A stretch of 64,000 nucleotides of DNA, from positions 1,812,213 through 1,876,212 of the forward strand of contig NZ_CSTD01000001.1 in NCBI RefSeq assembly GCF_001053185.1, in the 5' to 3' direction. This document shows positions 1 through 8,268 of this stretch, one piece after another. Origin of the DNA: Mycobacterium bohemicum DSM 44277 (GTDB taxonomy: Bacteria > Actinomycetota > Actinomycetes > Mycobacteriales > Mycobacteriaceae). The notes below the pieces were generated by a model. That model was not told the DNA's origin and did no database searches. It was given only the letters and a program-made list of their open reading frames with translations. Position numbers and translations under genes: made by a program. Each line of letters starts with the position of its first letter. Position 1 is the stretch's first letter.

Positions 1-909
1 GACGGTTCCCGAGAACAGGGTGATTGCGGCGATGATGTTGGTGTCCTGCGCGGTGATGCCCTGCACCAGCCATTCGCCCATCCCGTGCCAGCCGAAGATC
101 TTCTCGACGAACACCGCCCCGGTGACCAGCCCGGCCACGCCGTAGGCGAACAGCGTGGCCAGCGGGATCAGCGCCGTCCGCAGCCCGTGTTTGATGAGTG
201 CGCGCCGGCGGGTGAGCCCCTTGGCGCGGGCGGTGCGGATGAAGTCCTGGCCCAGCACGTCGAGCATCGCGTTGCGCTGATACCGGCTGTAGCCGGCGGC
301 GGCCATCAGCGCCAGCGTCAGCGAGGGCAGGATCAGATGCCGCAACCGGTCCAGCATGTGGTCCCAGGCCCCGCCGGTCACCCCGGGCGACGTCTCACCG
401 GTGTAGTCGAAGAGGTGGACGCCCAGGGCCCAGTTCGCCCGGAGCCCGCCGAGGATCAGCAGGTTGGCGATCACGAAGCTCGGCGTGCTCAGGACCAGCA
501 GCGCGGCCATGGTGACGACGCGGTCACTGATCCGGTACTGGCGGATGGCGCCCCACGCCCCGGCGGCGATGCCCAGCGCGGTGCCCGTCACCGACCCGAT
601 GACCAGCAGCCGCAGGGTGACGCCGACGCGTCGCCACAGCGTGGCGCCGACCGGCTGCCCGGTGATGGTCGTGCCGAAGTCGCCCTGCACCGCGTGCGAT
701 GCCCAGTGCACGTAGCGCAGCGGAATGGGCACGTCCAGGCCGAGCGCATGGGCCTTGGCGTCGATGACGGCCTGCGGCGGCCGCGGGTTGCGCTGCAGCA
801 GGCTGTCCAGCGGCGAAAAGGTCAGTGAGGTCAGGCAATAGGTCAGAAACGACGCCAGCGCCAGCAGCAGCACGTAGTTGAGCAACCGGCGCGCCAGGAA
901 TCGGATCAT
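1..909 (-). CDS. oppB: ABC transporter permease, OppB/DppB family (3' end cut by window)
   Basis: Inner-membrane permease subunit of an oligopeptide/dipeptide ABC importer. The reverse strand is open from an ATG at 909 to the window edge, giving about 303 residues. It begins MIRFLARRLLNYVLLLALAS, the usual first membrane helix of DppB/OppB proteins. Further on are a QGDFGTT segment and the cytoplasmic coupling loop (RYQRNAMLDVLGQDFIRTARAKG), which contacts the ATPase. A GAVFVEKIF segment comes near the cut end. It is the first gene of a divergent unit facing the carbonic anhydrase, matching Rv1283c (oppB) next to Rv1284. The remaining opp genes would lie to the left of the window. Family is certain; the transported peptide cannot be read from sequence. 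Confidence 0.9.
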   Translation of the reverse strand, partial: MIRFLARRLLNYVLLLALASFLTYCLTSLTFSPLDSLLQRNPRPPQAVIDAKAHALGLDVPIPLRYVHWASHAVQGDFGTTITGQPVGATLWRRVGVTLRLLVIGSVTGTALGIAAGAWGAIRQYRISDRVVTMAALLVLSTPSFVIANLLILGGLRANWALGVHLFDYTGETSPGVTGGAWDHMLDRLRHLILPSLTLALMAAAGYSRYQRNAMLDVLGQDFIRTARAKGLTRRRALIKHGLRTALIPLATLFAYGVAGLVTGAVFVEKIFGWHGMGEWLVQGITAQDTNIIAAITLFSGTV

Positions 910-1044
910 GCCTGACCGTGCCGCCGCCGTCGCATGAGGACAGGTTAACGAGCCGATTCCATGCTTGTGATCCGGCTGATTCTCATGGATGAATTACGGG
1001 CGACCCCCGGTTAGCATCCATCGCGACAACCCGAGGAGGGGCGA

Positions 1045-1545
1045 GTGACGGTCACCGACGACTATCTGGCCAACAACGCCGACTACGCGGGCAGCTTCCC
1101 AGTCTCCCGTGGCCCGCTGCCGATGCCCCCGAGCAAGCATGTCGCGGTGGTCGCCTGCATGGACGCGCGACTCGACGTCTATCGGCTCCTCGGCCTGGAC
1201 GACGGCGAGGCCCACGTCATCCGCAACGCCGGGGGAGTGGTCACCGACGACGTGATCCGCTCGCTGGCGATCAGCCAGCGACTGCTGGGCACCCGGGAGA
1301 TCATCCTGATCCACCACACCGACTGCGGGATGCTCACCTTCGCCGACGACGAGTTCAAGCGCGCCATCCAGGACGAGACCGGGGTCAAGCCGCCGTGGGC
1401 GGCCGAGGCCTTCCCGGACGTCGCCGACGACGTCCGGCAGTCGCTGCGGCGGATCGAGAACAGCCCGTTCGTCACCAAGCACGTGTCACTGCGCGGCTTC
1501 GTCTTCGACGTCGCCACCGGAAAGCTCGACGAAGTCACGCTCTAG
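1045..1545 (+). CDS. canB: Beta-class carbonic anhydrase
   Basis: Zinc enzyme interconverting CO2 and bicarbonate in the cytoplasm; 166 residues, matching the small Rv1284 type (163). The zinc ligands are visible: Cys38 in ACMDAR with the Asp40-Arg42 dyad, then His91 and Cys94 in IHHTDCGM. The GTG start at 1045 follows a GAGGAGGG ribosome site at a good distance. It stands alone, divergent from the oppB-like permease and 158 bp before cysD, the same neighbours as in M. tuberculosis. An inverted repeat follows its stop codon. Confidence 0.95.
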   Translation: MTVTDDYLANNADYAGSFPVSRGPLPMPPSKHVAVVACMDARLDVYRLLGLDDGEAHVIRNAGGVVTDDVIRSLAISQRLLGTREIILIHHTDCGMLTFADDEFKRAIQDETGVKPPWAAEAFPDVADDVRQSLRRIENSPFVTKHVSLRGFVFDVATGKLDEVTL

Positions 1546-1555
1546 CCGCCACTGC

Positions 1556-1613
1556 CGAGCAGACGCGGAATCGCACGATTCGACCCGAATCCCTGCGATT
1601 CTGCGACTGCTCG
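1556..1613. repeat. 58-bp inverted repeat, copy 1 of 2
   Basis: Two 20-bp arms (1556-1575 and 1594-1613) are reverse complements at 18 of 20 positions, with an 18-bp loop. The left arm reads CGAGCAGACGCGGAATCGCA. Near-identical arms occur at 50673-50729. It sits just after the canB stop, so a terminator or RNA-processing hairpin role is plausible. There is no T-tract after it. Confidence 0.8.
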
Positions 1614-1627
1614 TGCCCGCCAACCCA

Positions 1628-1668
1628 TTGACAGATTGACAACGGCGCCGCCGCCTGATTTTATAGAT
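1628..1668 (+). promoter_or_regulatory. Candidate promoter of cysDNC
   Basis: Two TTGACA hexamers (1628-1633 and 1636-1641) precede an AT-rich TATAGAT (1662-1668), about 36 bp upstream of the cysD start. The spacing of 20 bp from the second hexamer is longer than ideal. The following A/T-rich stretch (about 1669-1703) is unusual for this genome and could hold an operator. Confidence 0.45.
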
Positions 1669-1703
1669 GGCAATAAAAGTAAACTTGGTCAAATCTACCA
1701 GAA

Positions 1704-2654
1704 ATGATGGACGGGAAACCCATGCCCACCGCCGTGAAGGCCGGGCCCGCCGCCGCGGGCCAGTACGAATTGAGCCATCTGCGCTCTCTGGAGGCCGAGG
1801 CCATCCACATCATCCGGGAGGTGGCCGCCGAATTCGAGCGGCCTGTGCTCCTGTTCTCCGGCGGCAAGGACTCCATCGTGATGCTGCACCTGGCGCTCAA
1901 GGCCTTCCGGCCGGGCCGGCTGCCGTTTCCGGTGATGCACGTCGACACCGGCCACAACTTCGATGAGGTGATCGCCACCCGCGACGAGCTGGTCGCCGAG
2001 TCAGGCGTCCGGCTGGTGGTGGCCTCGGTGCAGGAGGACATCGACGCCGGGCGGGTGGTGGAGCCCATCCCGTCGCGCAACCCGATCCAGACGGTCACCC
2101 TGCTGCGCGCGATCCGGGAGAACAAGTTCGACGCCGCGTTCGGCGGCGCCCGTCGCGACGAGGAGAAGGCCCGCGCCAAGGAGCGGGTGTTCAGCTTCCG
2201 CGACGAGTTCGGGCAGTGGGACCCCAAGGCGCAACGGCCCGAGCTGTGGAACATCTACAACGGCCGGCACCACAAGGGCGAACACATCCGGGTCTTCCCC
2301 TTGTCCAACTGGACCGAGTTCGACATCTGGTCCTACATCGGGGCGGAGAAGATCAAGTTGCCTTCCATCTATTTCGCGCACCGCCGCAACGTATTTCGTC
2401 GCGACGGCATGCTGCTGGCGGTGGACCGGCACATGCACCCGCGCGCCGACGAGCCCGTCTTCGAGGCCACCGTGCGGTTCCGCACCGTCGGCGACGTCAC
2501 CTGCACCGGTTGCGTGGAGTCGCACGCCGCGACGGTGTCCGAAGTCATCGCCGAGACCGCGGTGTCCCGGCTCACCGAGCGGGGCGCGACCCGCGCCGAC
2601 GACCGCATCTCGGAAGCCGGCATGGAAGACCGCAAGCGACAGGGCTACTTCTGA
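1704..2654 (+). CDS. cysD: Sulfate adenylyltransferase subunit 2
   Basis: Small catalytic subunit of ATP sulfurylase, which makes adenosine 5'-phosphosulfate from sulfate and ATP, the first step of sulfate assimilation. It has 316 residues. The PP-loop SGGKDS lies at residues 52-57, the HVDTGHNFDEV segment follows, and FGGARRDEEKARAKER is the conserved ATP-PPase signature. The start could be ATG 1704, 1707 or 1722; I chose the first because the alternatives add nothing. The stop codon overlaps the cysNC start by one base, so the two subunits are translationally coupled, as in Rv1285-Rv1286. Confidence 0.95.
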   Translation: MMDGKPMPTAVKAGPAAAGQYELSHLRSLEAEAIHIIREVAAEFERPVLLFSGGKDSIVMLHLALKAFRPGRLPFPVMHVDTGHNFDEVIATRDELVAESGVRLVVASVQEDIDAGRVVEPIPSRNPIQTVTLLRAIRENKFDAAFGGARRDEEKARAKERVFSFRDEFGQWDPKAQRPELWNIYNGRHHKGEHIRVFPLSNWTEFDIWSYIGAEKIKLPSIYFAHRRNVFRRDGMLLAVDRHMHPRADEPVFEATVRFRTVGDVTCTGCVESHAATVSEVIAETAVSRLTERGATRADDRISEAGMEDRKRQGYF

Positions 2655-4549
2655 TGACGACGCTGCTTCGGTTGGCGACGGCCGGTTCGGTCGATGACGG
2701 CAAGTCCACCCTGATCGGGCGCCTGCTCTATGACTCCAAAGCCGTGATGGAAGACCAGTGGGCGGCCGTCGAGCAGACATCCAAGGATCGCGGCCACGAC
2801 TACACCGACCTCGCGCTGGTGACCGACGGCCTTCGGGCCGAACGCGAACAGGGCATCACCATCGACGTCGCCTACCGCTACTTCGCCACTCCCAAGCGGA
2901 AATTCATCATCGCCGACACCCCCGGCCACATCCAGTACACCCGCAACATGGTGACCGGGGCGTCGACGGCCCAGTTGGTGATCGTGTTGGTCGATGCCCG
3001 ACACGGCCTGCTCGAGCAGTCCCGCCGGCACGCGTTCCTGGCGTCGCTGCTGGGCATCCGGCACGTGGTGCTGGCGGTCAACAAGATGGACCTGATCGGT
3101 TGGGACAGGGAGAAGTTCGAGGCGATCCGCGACGAGTTCCACGCGTTCGCCGCGCGGCTCGACGTGCACGACGTCGCCACCATCCCGCTCTCAGCGCTGC
3201 ATGGCGACAACGTGGTGACCAAGTCCGACAAGACTCCGTGGTACGAGGGACCGTCGCTGTTGTCGCATCTGGAAGAGGTCTACATCGCCGGCGACCGCAA
3301 CATGGTCGACGTGCGGTTCCCGGTCCAGTACGTCATCCGGCCGCACACCCTCGATCATCAGGACCACCGCAGCTACGCCGGCACCGTGGCCAGCGGGGTG
3401 ATGCGCCCCGGCGACGAGGTGGTCGTGTTGCCGGTCGGCAAGACGACCCGGATTACCGCGATCGACGGGCCGAACGGCCCTGTGGAAGAAGCGTTTCCGC
3501 CGATGGCCGTCTCGGTGAGCCTGGCCGACGAGATCGACATCTCGCGCGGCGACATGATCGCCCGCACCAACAACCAGCCCAGGATCGCCCAGGACTTCGA
3601 CGCGACCGTGTGCTGGATGGCCGACAACGCCGCGCTGGAGCCGGGCCGCGAGTACCTCATCAAGCACACCACCCGGACGACCCGCGCCCGGGTGACCGCC
3701 TTGGGTTACCAGCTCGACGTCAACACCCTGCATCGCGACAAGTCCGCAACGGCGTTGCAGCTCAACGAACTTGGCCGCATCTCGTTGCGCACCCAGGTAC
3801 CCTTGCTGCTCGATGAGTACACCCGCAACGCCAGCACGGGCTCCTTCATCCTCATCGACCCCAACACCAACGGCACGGTGGCCGCGGGCATGGTGTTGCG
3901 CGACGCCTCGGCGCAGGCGGCCAGCCCGAACACCGTGCGGCACAAGTCGTCCGCGATCGCCGAGGCCCGGACGCGGGGCAACACGGTTTGGTTCACCGGC
4001 CTGTCCGGTTCCGGAAAGTCGTCGGTGGCCATGCTGGTCGAGCAGATCCTGCTCGAAAGCGGCACGCCGGCCTACGTTCTCGACGGCGACAACCTGCGTC
4101 ACGGCCTGAACGCCGACTTGGGCTTCAGCATGGACGACCGCGCGGAGAATCTGCGCCGGCTCGCTCATGTGGCGGCCCTGCTCGCCGATTCCGGCCAGAT
4201 GGTGCTTGTGCCGGCGATCAGCCCGCTGGCCGAGCAACGAGAACTGGCCCGCCAGGTGCACGGCGAGGCCGGCCTTGACTTCGTCGAGGTCTTCTGCGAC
4301 ACCCCCATCGACGAGTGTGAGCGGCGTGATCCCAAGGGCCTATACGCCAAAGCGCGCGCGGGGGAAATCACCCAGTTCACCGGGATCGACAGCCCGTATC
4401 AGCCGCCGGCGAATCCCGAGCTGCGGCTCACCCCCGACCGCACCGTCGAGGAGCAGGCGCAACTGGTCGTCGACCTCCTGCGATCGCCGCTGAGTTCGAT
4501 GGCGGCGACCCGCTTCGCCCGGCTGCGCCGCGCTCGCGATCGCCGCTGA
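2654..4549 (+). CDS. cysNC: Bifunctional sulfate adenylyltransferase subunit 1 / adenylylsulfate kinase
   Basis: Fusion of the regulatory GTPase of ATP sulfurylase (CysN) with APS kinase (CysC), making PAPS. It has 631 residues from the ATG that overlaps the cysD stop. The GTPase motifs are GSVDDGKST (11-19), DTPGH (88-92) and NKMD (143-146). A second P-loop, GLSGSGKSS near residue 449, opens the APS-kinase domain, with [11 protein letters not shown] after it. M. tuberculosis CysN is about 614 residues. The extra C-terminal residues here (from about SSMAATRF onward) come from a 28/30-identical direct repeat at the gene end. The downstream Rrf2 regulator may control the operon. Confidence 0.95.
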   Translation: MTTLLRLATAGSVDDGKSTLIGRLLYDSKAVMEDQWAAVEQTSKDRGHDYTDLALVTDGLRAEREQGITIDVAYRYFATPKRKFIIADTPGHIQYTRNMVTGASTAQLVIVLVDARHGLLEQSRRHAFLASLLGIRHVVLAVNKMDLIGWDREKFEAIRDEFHAFAARLDVHDVATIPLSALHGDNVVTKSDKTPWYEGPSLLSHLEEVYIAGDRNMVDVRFPVQYVIRPHTLDHQDHRSYAGTVASGVMRPGDEVVVLPVGKTTRITAIDGPNGPVEEAFPPMAVSVSLADEIDISRGDMIARTNNQPRIAQDFDATVCWMADNAALEPGREYLIKHTTRTTRARVTALGYQLDVNTLHRDKSATALQLNELGRISLRTQVPLLLDEYTRNASTGSFILIDPNTNGTVAAGMVLRDASAQAASPNTVRHKSSAIAEARTRGNTVWFTGLSGSGKSSVAMLVEQILLESGTPAYVLDGDNLRHGLNADLGFSMDDRAENLRRLAHVAALLADSGQMVLVPAISPLAEQRELARQVHGEAGLDFVEVFCDTPIDECERRDPKGLYAKARAGEITQFTGIDSPYQPPANPELRLTPDRTVEEQAQLVVDLLRSPLSSMAATRFARLRRARDRR

Positions 4550-4566
4550 GTTAGAGGGCGGCGACC
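4481..4566. repeat. Direct repeat across the 3' end of cysNC
   Basis: The 30-bp unit at 4481-4510 recurs at 4537-4566 with 28 of 30 identical positions, offset 56 bp. The offset is not a multiple of three, so the second copy is read in another frame and supplies the TGA that ends cysNC. Confidence 0.85.
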
Positions 4567-4571
4567 AGCTT

Positions 4572-4589
4572 GGGCGGGATTTCCCGCCC
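4572..4589. promoter_or_regulatory. Perfect GC palindrome upstream of the Rrf2 gene
   Basis: GGGCGGGA-TT-TCCCGCCC: two perfect 8-bp arms around TT, ending 21 bp before the regulator's GTG. It may be a self-regulatory operator or the end hairpin of cysNC. The position suits autoregulation by an Rrf2 dimer, but that is inference. Confidence 0.55.
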
Positions 4590-4610
4590 GGGGTGGCACA
4601 ATCCAGAGTT

Positions 4611-5096
4611 GTGCGCATGTCAGCCAAGGCGGAATACGCGGTGCGGGCCATGGTGCAGCTCGCGACGGTCGAGGGTGGCACGCTGGTCAAGACCGACGAC
4701 TTGGCTCAGGCGCAAGGCATCCCGCCGCAGTTCCTCGTCGACATCCTGACCAACCTGCGCACCGACCGCCTGGTGCGCAGCCATCGCGGGCGCGAAGGCG
4801 GGTACGAACTCGCCCGCCCCGGCAGCGAGATCAGCATCGCCGACGTCCTGCGCTGCATCGACGGTCCGCTGGCCAGCGTCCGCGACATCGGGCTCGGCGA
4901 CCTGCCCTACTCCGGCCCCACGGCACCGCTGGCCGACGTGTGGCGGGCCTTGCGGGCAAGCATGCGGTCGGTGTTGGAGGAGACCACCCTGGCCGACGTC
5001 GCCAGCGGCCGGCTGCCCGAGCATGTCGCGCGGATGGCCGACGCGTACCGGGGCCAGGAGCGGCTCCGGCACGGGTCCGTCCGCAGCGGGGATTAG
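4611..5096 (+). CDS. Rrf2 family transcriptional regulator (CymR-like, no Fe-S cysteines)
   Basis: Winged-helix DNA-binding regulator of 161 residues, the same length as Rv1287. It starts [18 protein letters not shown], and the recognition region includes [13 protein letters not shown] and the wing [14 protein letters not shown]. The effector loop that carries three cysteines in Fe-S members such as IscR reads [12 protein letters not shown] here, with no cysteine. The only Cys is in LRCIDG. That resembles CymR, which senses cysteine status through a partner enzyme. Its position just downstream of cysDNC suggests control of sulfur assimilation. GTG 4593, GTG 4611 and ATG 4617 are all in frame; I chose 4611 to match the homologue. 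Confidence 0.88.
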   Translation: MRMSAKAEYAVRAMVQLATVEGGTLVKTDDLAQAQGIPPQFLVDILTNLRTDRLVRSHRGREGGYELARPGSEISIADVLRCIDGPLASVRDIGLGDLPYSGPTAPLADVWRALRASMRSVLEETTLADVASGRLPEHVARMADAYRGQERLRHGSVRSGD

Positions 5097-5482
5097 CCGG
5101 CCGAGCCGTAGGCGCGGGTGAGGATCTCCATCGCGTGCCCCGACGGGTCCAGGAAATACACCCCGCGCCCGCCGTGGTTTCGGTTGATCTCGCCGGGCCG
5201 TTGCTGGCGGGGGTCGGCCCAATGCTGCAGGCCGCGCGAGCGGATCTTCCCGTAAATCGCGTCGAAGTCCTCGTCGGACACCAGGAACGCGTAGTGCTGG
5301 CGGCGGATCTCCTCCCCGGCGGGCACGTCGGCGTAGTCGAGCGTGGCGCCGTGTTCCAGTCCGACCGCCATGAAATGGCCGAACGGCTGCGGGTCCGGGA
5401 GTCCGAACAGCTCGGCCAGGAAACTCGCCGACGCATGCTTGTCACGCGACGCTACGATCGTGTGGTTGAAGCGGATTGCCAT
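5093..5482 (-). CDS. VOC family (glyoxalase/dioxygenase fold) protein
   Basis: 129-residue single-domain vicinal-oxygen-chelate protein. His7 (FNHTIV), His63 (QHYAFLV) and Glu119 (AMEILTRAY) sit where the family's metal ligands lie, so it is probably metal-bound. The substrate is unknown. It has a good AGGGAGGA ribosome site before the ATG at 5482 and converges with the Rrf2 gene, overlapping it by 4 bp. I recall no counterpart at this position in M. tuberculosis, so it belongs to a variable stretch. Confidence 0.85.
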   Translation of the reverse strand: MAIRFNHTIVASRDKHASASFLAELFGLPDPQPFGHFMAVGLEHGATLDYADVPAGEEIRRQHYAFLVSDEDFDAIYGKIRSRGLQHWADPRQQRPGEINRNHGGRGVYFLDPSGHAMEILTRAYGSAG

Positions 5483-6440
5483 GGTTCCTCCCTACACCTC
5501 GACGCGCGCGCAGGCGGGCCGGCGGCGGCCATGAAGCACACCCCACCGGGGAACCTCGCGCACTCCCGGGCGATGCGGCGGTCTGGTTCTTACGGCGCGA
5601 GCCTGACGAAGCCCGGCCCCATGGGCGGCTCCGCCTGACCGCCACCGCCCGCGCCACCTGCACCGCCACCGCCGCCTGGCCGCCGGCGTTGCCACCGCCA
5701 CCGCCCACGGCGTTCCCCGGCTGAGGTCCAGCCGCAGGCGGCTGCGGCTCTTGGGGCGCAGGGGGCGGCTGCTTCGGCGGAGGGGGCGGCTGTTTTGGCG
5801 GCGGCGGCGGCTGCTGCGGTCGCGGCTGCGCCGCGATCGCCCGGTGTGGCGTCCGGATCTGGTCCGCGGGCGGCGACGGTAGGGGGGTCGGCGGATCCGG
5901 CATGGTCAGATCTCCGGAAGGAACCGTACCGATCGACGCGGCGAGCACCCACCCGCGTGCCGCCGCGAAGCTCGTCGGCTCCCCGAGACCGGTTCCCCAG
6001 TCCACCGCCGTGCGCGTGTATGCAGCCGGACCGCTGGATCCCAGAGCGGGATTAGCCGCGATGGAGGCGATCTTGCCCCTGTTGTTTGGGCAATAGGCAT
6101 CCACCGCCGCCGTGACGAACAGGGTCATGGTGCGAGCGAGGCGGTCGATGGGGTATCCGCGCTCGCCCGGGTCCACGTTGTAGGCATCGTTCACCTTCTC
6201 GCGCACCACCTCGGCCACCGGAACGCCGGAATCGAGTCTGCGGCAGTCTCGGTGGGCTGACGCGATGAGGCTCGGCACATTCTCGAGCGCGGGGATGTTT
6301 TCCGCGTCAAGCAACGCCAGGAATTGATCGTCTTGATTCGTGTCGGCGGTCGCCGCGCCGCCGTAAACAGTTGCGGCGCCCGTCAACACCAAGATGGTGC
6401 CGATCAGGGCGCCGGAATGGTTGATCATGCCAGTGAACAT
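5442..6440 (-). CDS. Secreted DUF732 protein with proline-rich tail; probable C-terminal frameshift
   Basis: In-frame product of 332 residues. A signal peptide ends about ATVYGGAATA/DTNQ. A DUF732 domain follows, with its cysteine pair (HRDCRR and AYCPNN). After it comes a long tail with two PPPPPKQ repeats and a Gly-rich end. Near 5670-5690 the natural Gly-rich reading moves to another frame, which ends GQAEPPMGPGFVRLAP at a TAA at 5590-5592. The annotated frame instead becomes Arg/Ser-rich and overruns the start of the downstream VOC gene by 41 bp. I therefore suspect a one-base indel in the GC-rich repeat, either real or a sequencing error. The start is ATG 6440 (alternative 6428). Probably cell-envelope or secreted; function unknown. 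Confidence 0.7.
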   Translation of the reverse strand: MFTGMINHSGALIGTILVLTGAATVYGGAATADTNQDDQFLALLDAENIPALENVPSLIASAHRDCRRLDSGVPVAEVVREKVNDAYNVDPGERGYPIDRLARTMTLFVTAAVDAYCPNNRGKIASIAANPALGSSGPAAYTRTAVDWGTGLGEPTSFAAARGWVLAASIGTVPSGDLTMPDPPTPLPSPPADQIRTPHRAIAAQPRPQQPPPPPKQPPPPPKQPPPAPQEPQPPAAGPQPGNAVGGGGGNAGGQAAVAVQVARAVAVRRSRPWGRASSGSRRKNQTAASPGSARGSPVGCASWPPPARLRARRGVGRNHGNPLQPHDRSVA

Positions 6441-6875
6441 GGAGAGGGGTTTCCGTTCTGTTGGGCCGTCACCAGAAGGCTTAGGGTCGTGATCCGCTCG
6501 CACGCATAGGTGCCCATTCAGGTGCCGCCGGGCTCGCGTAGCTGAAAAGCAGATGCCTTCGACTGTCCGGCAGCCGGGACGTGCTGTCGGTGCTGGTGGC
6601 GCGCGTTCTAGGTGGACGCACCCTCTAGCCGAGCAGGAATCCATTGCTGGCCGAACGAACCTGGATTCGCGTCGCTTACGTGCAGATCGCAAGCGGCGAC
6701 GGGGAAACGAATGGCATAGCCGCAATCAGGCGCCATGATCCTTTTCTACACCTGCGCGCGAGGCGGGCATAGGTGCGGCGACACCCGTCAAGGGCCGCCG
6801 TCAGTTCCGATAGAGCTTCGTCGCGCCGGTCGAGCGGGTTTTTGAGCAATGACCCATGACGTCAGAGACGCTCGG
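6441..6875. other. Intergenic region without a convincing gene
   Basis: 435 bp between the DUF732 gene and the next VOC gene. Short open frames exist on both strands, but their composition (Arg/Ser/Cys-rich) and irregular third-position GC do not look coding. It should contain the promoter of the DUF732 gene. I see no clear hairpin or repeat. Confidence 0.5.
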
Positions 6876-7289
6876 CTACTTCGGCGCGGTGAGCTCCAGC
6901 GCGATGTTGTCCGGATCGCGGAATTCCAGGATGTAGGACGGCCCGATGTCCTTGATCGGCTCGTGGGCGATGGCCAACTCATCGAGATGTGCTGCGGCGC
7001 TGTCGAGTTCGTCCTTGCTGCCGATCCGGAACGCCAGGTGATCGAGGCCCACCCGGTCCTCGTCGAAGCGGTCGGTCGCCACCGGCCGCAGCCCCAGCAG
7101 CGTGCCGCCGAGGTCGTAGATGACGCCGCCGAACAGAAAGCCCAGCTGGTCTCGCGTCGCTTCGTTGGCATTCTCGGGAATTTCCAACAAGACAGGCCAG
7201 CCGAACACGCTCTCGTAGAACTGGCGCGACCGCTCGATGTCGGTGACGGTCAGTCGGACGTGCGCGATGGACGTACTGGTAACGCTCAT
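6876..7289 (-). CDS. VOC family protein
   Basis: 137-residue glyoxalase-fold protein. Candidate metal ligands His10 (IAHVRLTV), His84 (LDHLAFRIG) and Glu132 (IALELTAP) are all present, and the typical FYESVFGWPV segment opens the first beta-alpha module. Substrate unknown. It is divergent from the oxidoreductase gene, with 61 bp between them. It is only distantly similar to the VOC protein at 5093-5482, so the two are not a recent duplication. Confidence 0.88.
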   Translation of the reverse strand: MSVTSTSIAHVRLTVTDIERSRQFYESVFGWPVLLEIPENANEATRDQLGFLFGGVIYDLGGTLLGLRPVATDRFDEDRVGLDHLAFRIGSKDELDSAAAHLDELAIAHEPIKDIGPSYILEFRDPDNIALELTAPK

Positions 7290-7337
7290 CTGGCCATGCT
7301 GCCACCCGAAAACGGGTCAGGCCATTGCCGGCCGTGC

Positions 7338-7343
7338 CAGAAT
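7338..7343 (+). promoter_or_regulatory. -10 element for leaderless transcript
   Basis: CAGAAT ends 7 bp before the GTG at 7351 and no Shine-Dalgarno is present, so transcription probably begins at or next to the start codon. Confidence 0.4.
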
Positions 7344-7350
7344 CGCCGTC

Positions 7351-8241
7351 GTGCGCATAGCGATGACCATGCCGGTGATGGAGCCGGACCTGGACGCGGC
7401 CGTCCTGCGGGACTGGGCGCGGGCCATCGACGAGGGCCCGTTTTCGTCGCTGTGTTGGGGCGAGCGCATCGCGTTCGACAACCCGGACAGCCTGACGCTG
7501 CTGGGGGCGCTGTCTGCCTGGACCAGCCGGGTGCGGCTGCTCACGACGGTGATCGTCCCGCAGTTGCACCACCCGGTGATGCTGGCCAAGGCCCTGGCGA
7601 CGGGCGATGTGCTGTGCGACGGGCGGCTGTCGGTCGGCATCGGCGTGGGCGGCCGGCAGGAGGACTACCAGGCCGTCGGCGCCGACCCGGCCACCCAGAC
7701 CATCCGGGGCATGGCCGAGCGGGTGGCCGTGATGAAACGGGTGTGGGCCGGTGAAAAGCTGACCGACTCGGTGCTGCCGGTCGGCCCGTCGCCCGTGCAG
7801 CCGGGCGGCCCGCCGCTGCTGGTCGGCAGCATCGGCCCCAAGACCATCCGCCGCGCCGCCGCGTGGGCCGACGGACTGGCCGGCATCACCCTGGACCTCG
7901 ACGTCGCGCAGCAGAACGAGTTGTTCGACGTGGCGCGGGACGCGTGGGCGCAGGCCGGCAAGCCCAAACCCCATCTGGCGACGTCGTTTTGGTTCGCGTT
8001 CGGACCCCCCGAGCGGGCCCGTTCGCAGGTCCACCGGCACCTGCGCCACTACATGAACTGGATCCCGGCCGAATACGTCGACGCGATGGCCCCGACGACC
8101 GGGTGGGCCGGCAGCGAGGACGAGCTGCTGGGTGTGCTGCGCAAGTTCGAGGAAATCGGCACCGACGAGCTCCAGCTCATCCCGACCAGCTCGGATATCG
8201 ACCAGGTGCGGCGCGCGGCGGACGTGGCGGGGCGGCTGTAG
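7351..8241 (+). CDS. LLM-class flavin/F420-dependent oxidoreductase
   Basis: Luciferase-like TIM-barrel oxidoreductase of about 296 residues, probably using F420 or FMN. Family features include the N-terminal IAMTMPVME strand and SLCWGERIAFD. RVRLLTTVIVPQLHHPVMLAK, DGRLSVGIGVGGRQEDY and GGPPLLVGSIGPKTIRRAAAWADG follow. The substrate cannot be inferred. The GTG at 7351 matches the expected N-terminus (an upstream in-frame start would give an implausible Cys/His extension), and ATG 7363 is an alternative. It reads toward the potassium-channel gene. Confidence 0.88.
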   Translation: MRIAMTMPVMEPDLDAAVLRDWARAIDEGPFSSLCWGERIAFDNPDSLTLLGALSAWTSRVRLLTTVIVPQLHHPVMLAKALATGDVLCDGRLSVGIGVGGRQEDYQAVGADPATQTIRGMAERVAVMKRVWAGEKLTDSVLPVGPSPVQPGGPPLLVGSIGPKTIRRAAAWADGLAGITLDLDVAQQNELFDVARDAWAQAGKPKPHLATSFWFAFGPPERARSQVHRHLRHYMNWIPAEYVDAMAPTTGWAGSEDELLGVLRKFEEIGTDELQLIPTSSDIDQVRRAADVAGRL

Positions 8242-8268
8242 GTCGTCACGCCCGGCGCGCTTGGCAGC

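Noticed and set aside
85..838. Long open frames on both strands over the left edge
   Set aside because: The reverse frame ending at 909 gives a clear OppB permease; the others are Gln/Arg/Asp-rich shadows of it.
5690..5830. Tandem repeat as a mobile element
   Set aside because: The repeats encode the proline-rich tail (PPPPPKQ) and belong to the coding sequence.
6553..6738. Small open frame in the gap before the second VOC gene
   Set aside because: No ribosome site, irregular codon use, Arg-rich composition and no homologue recognised.
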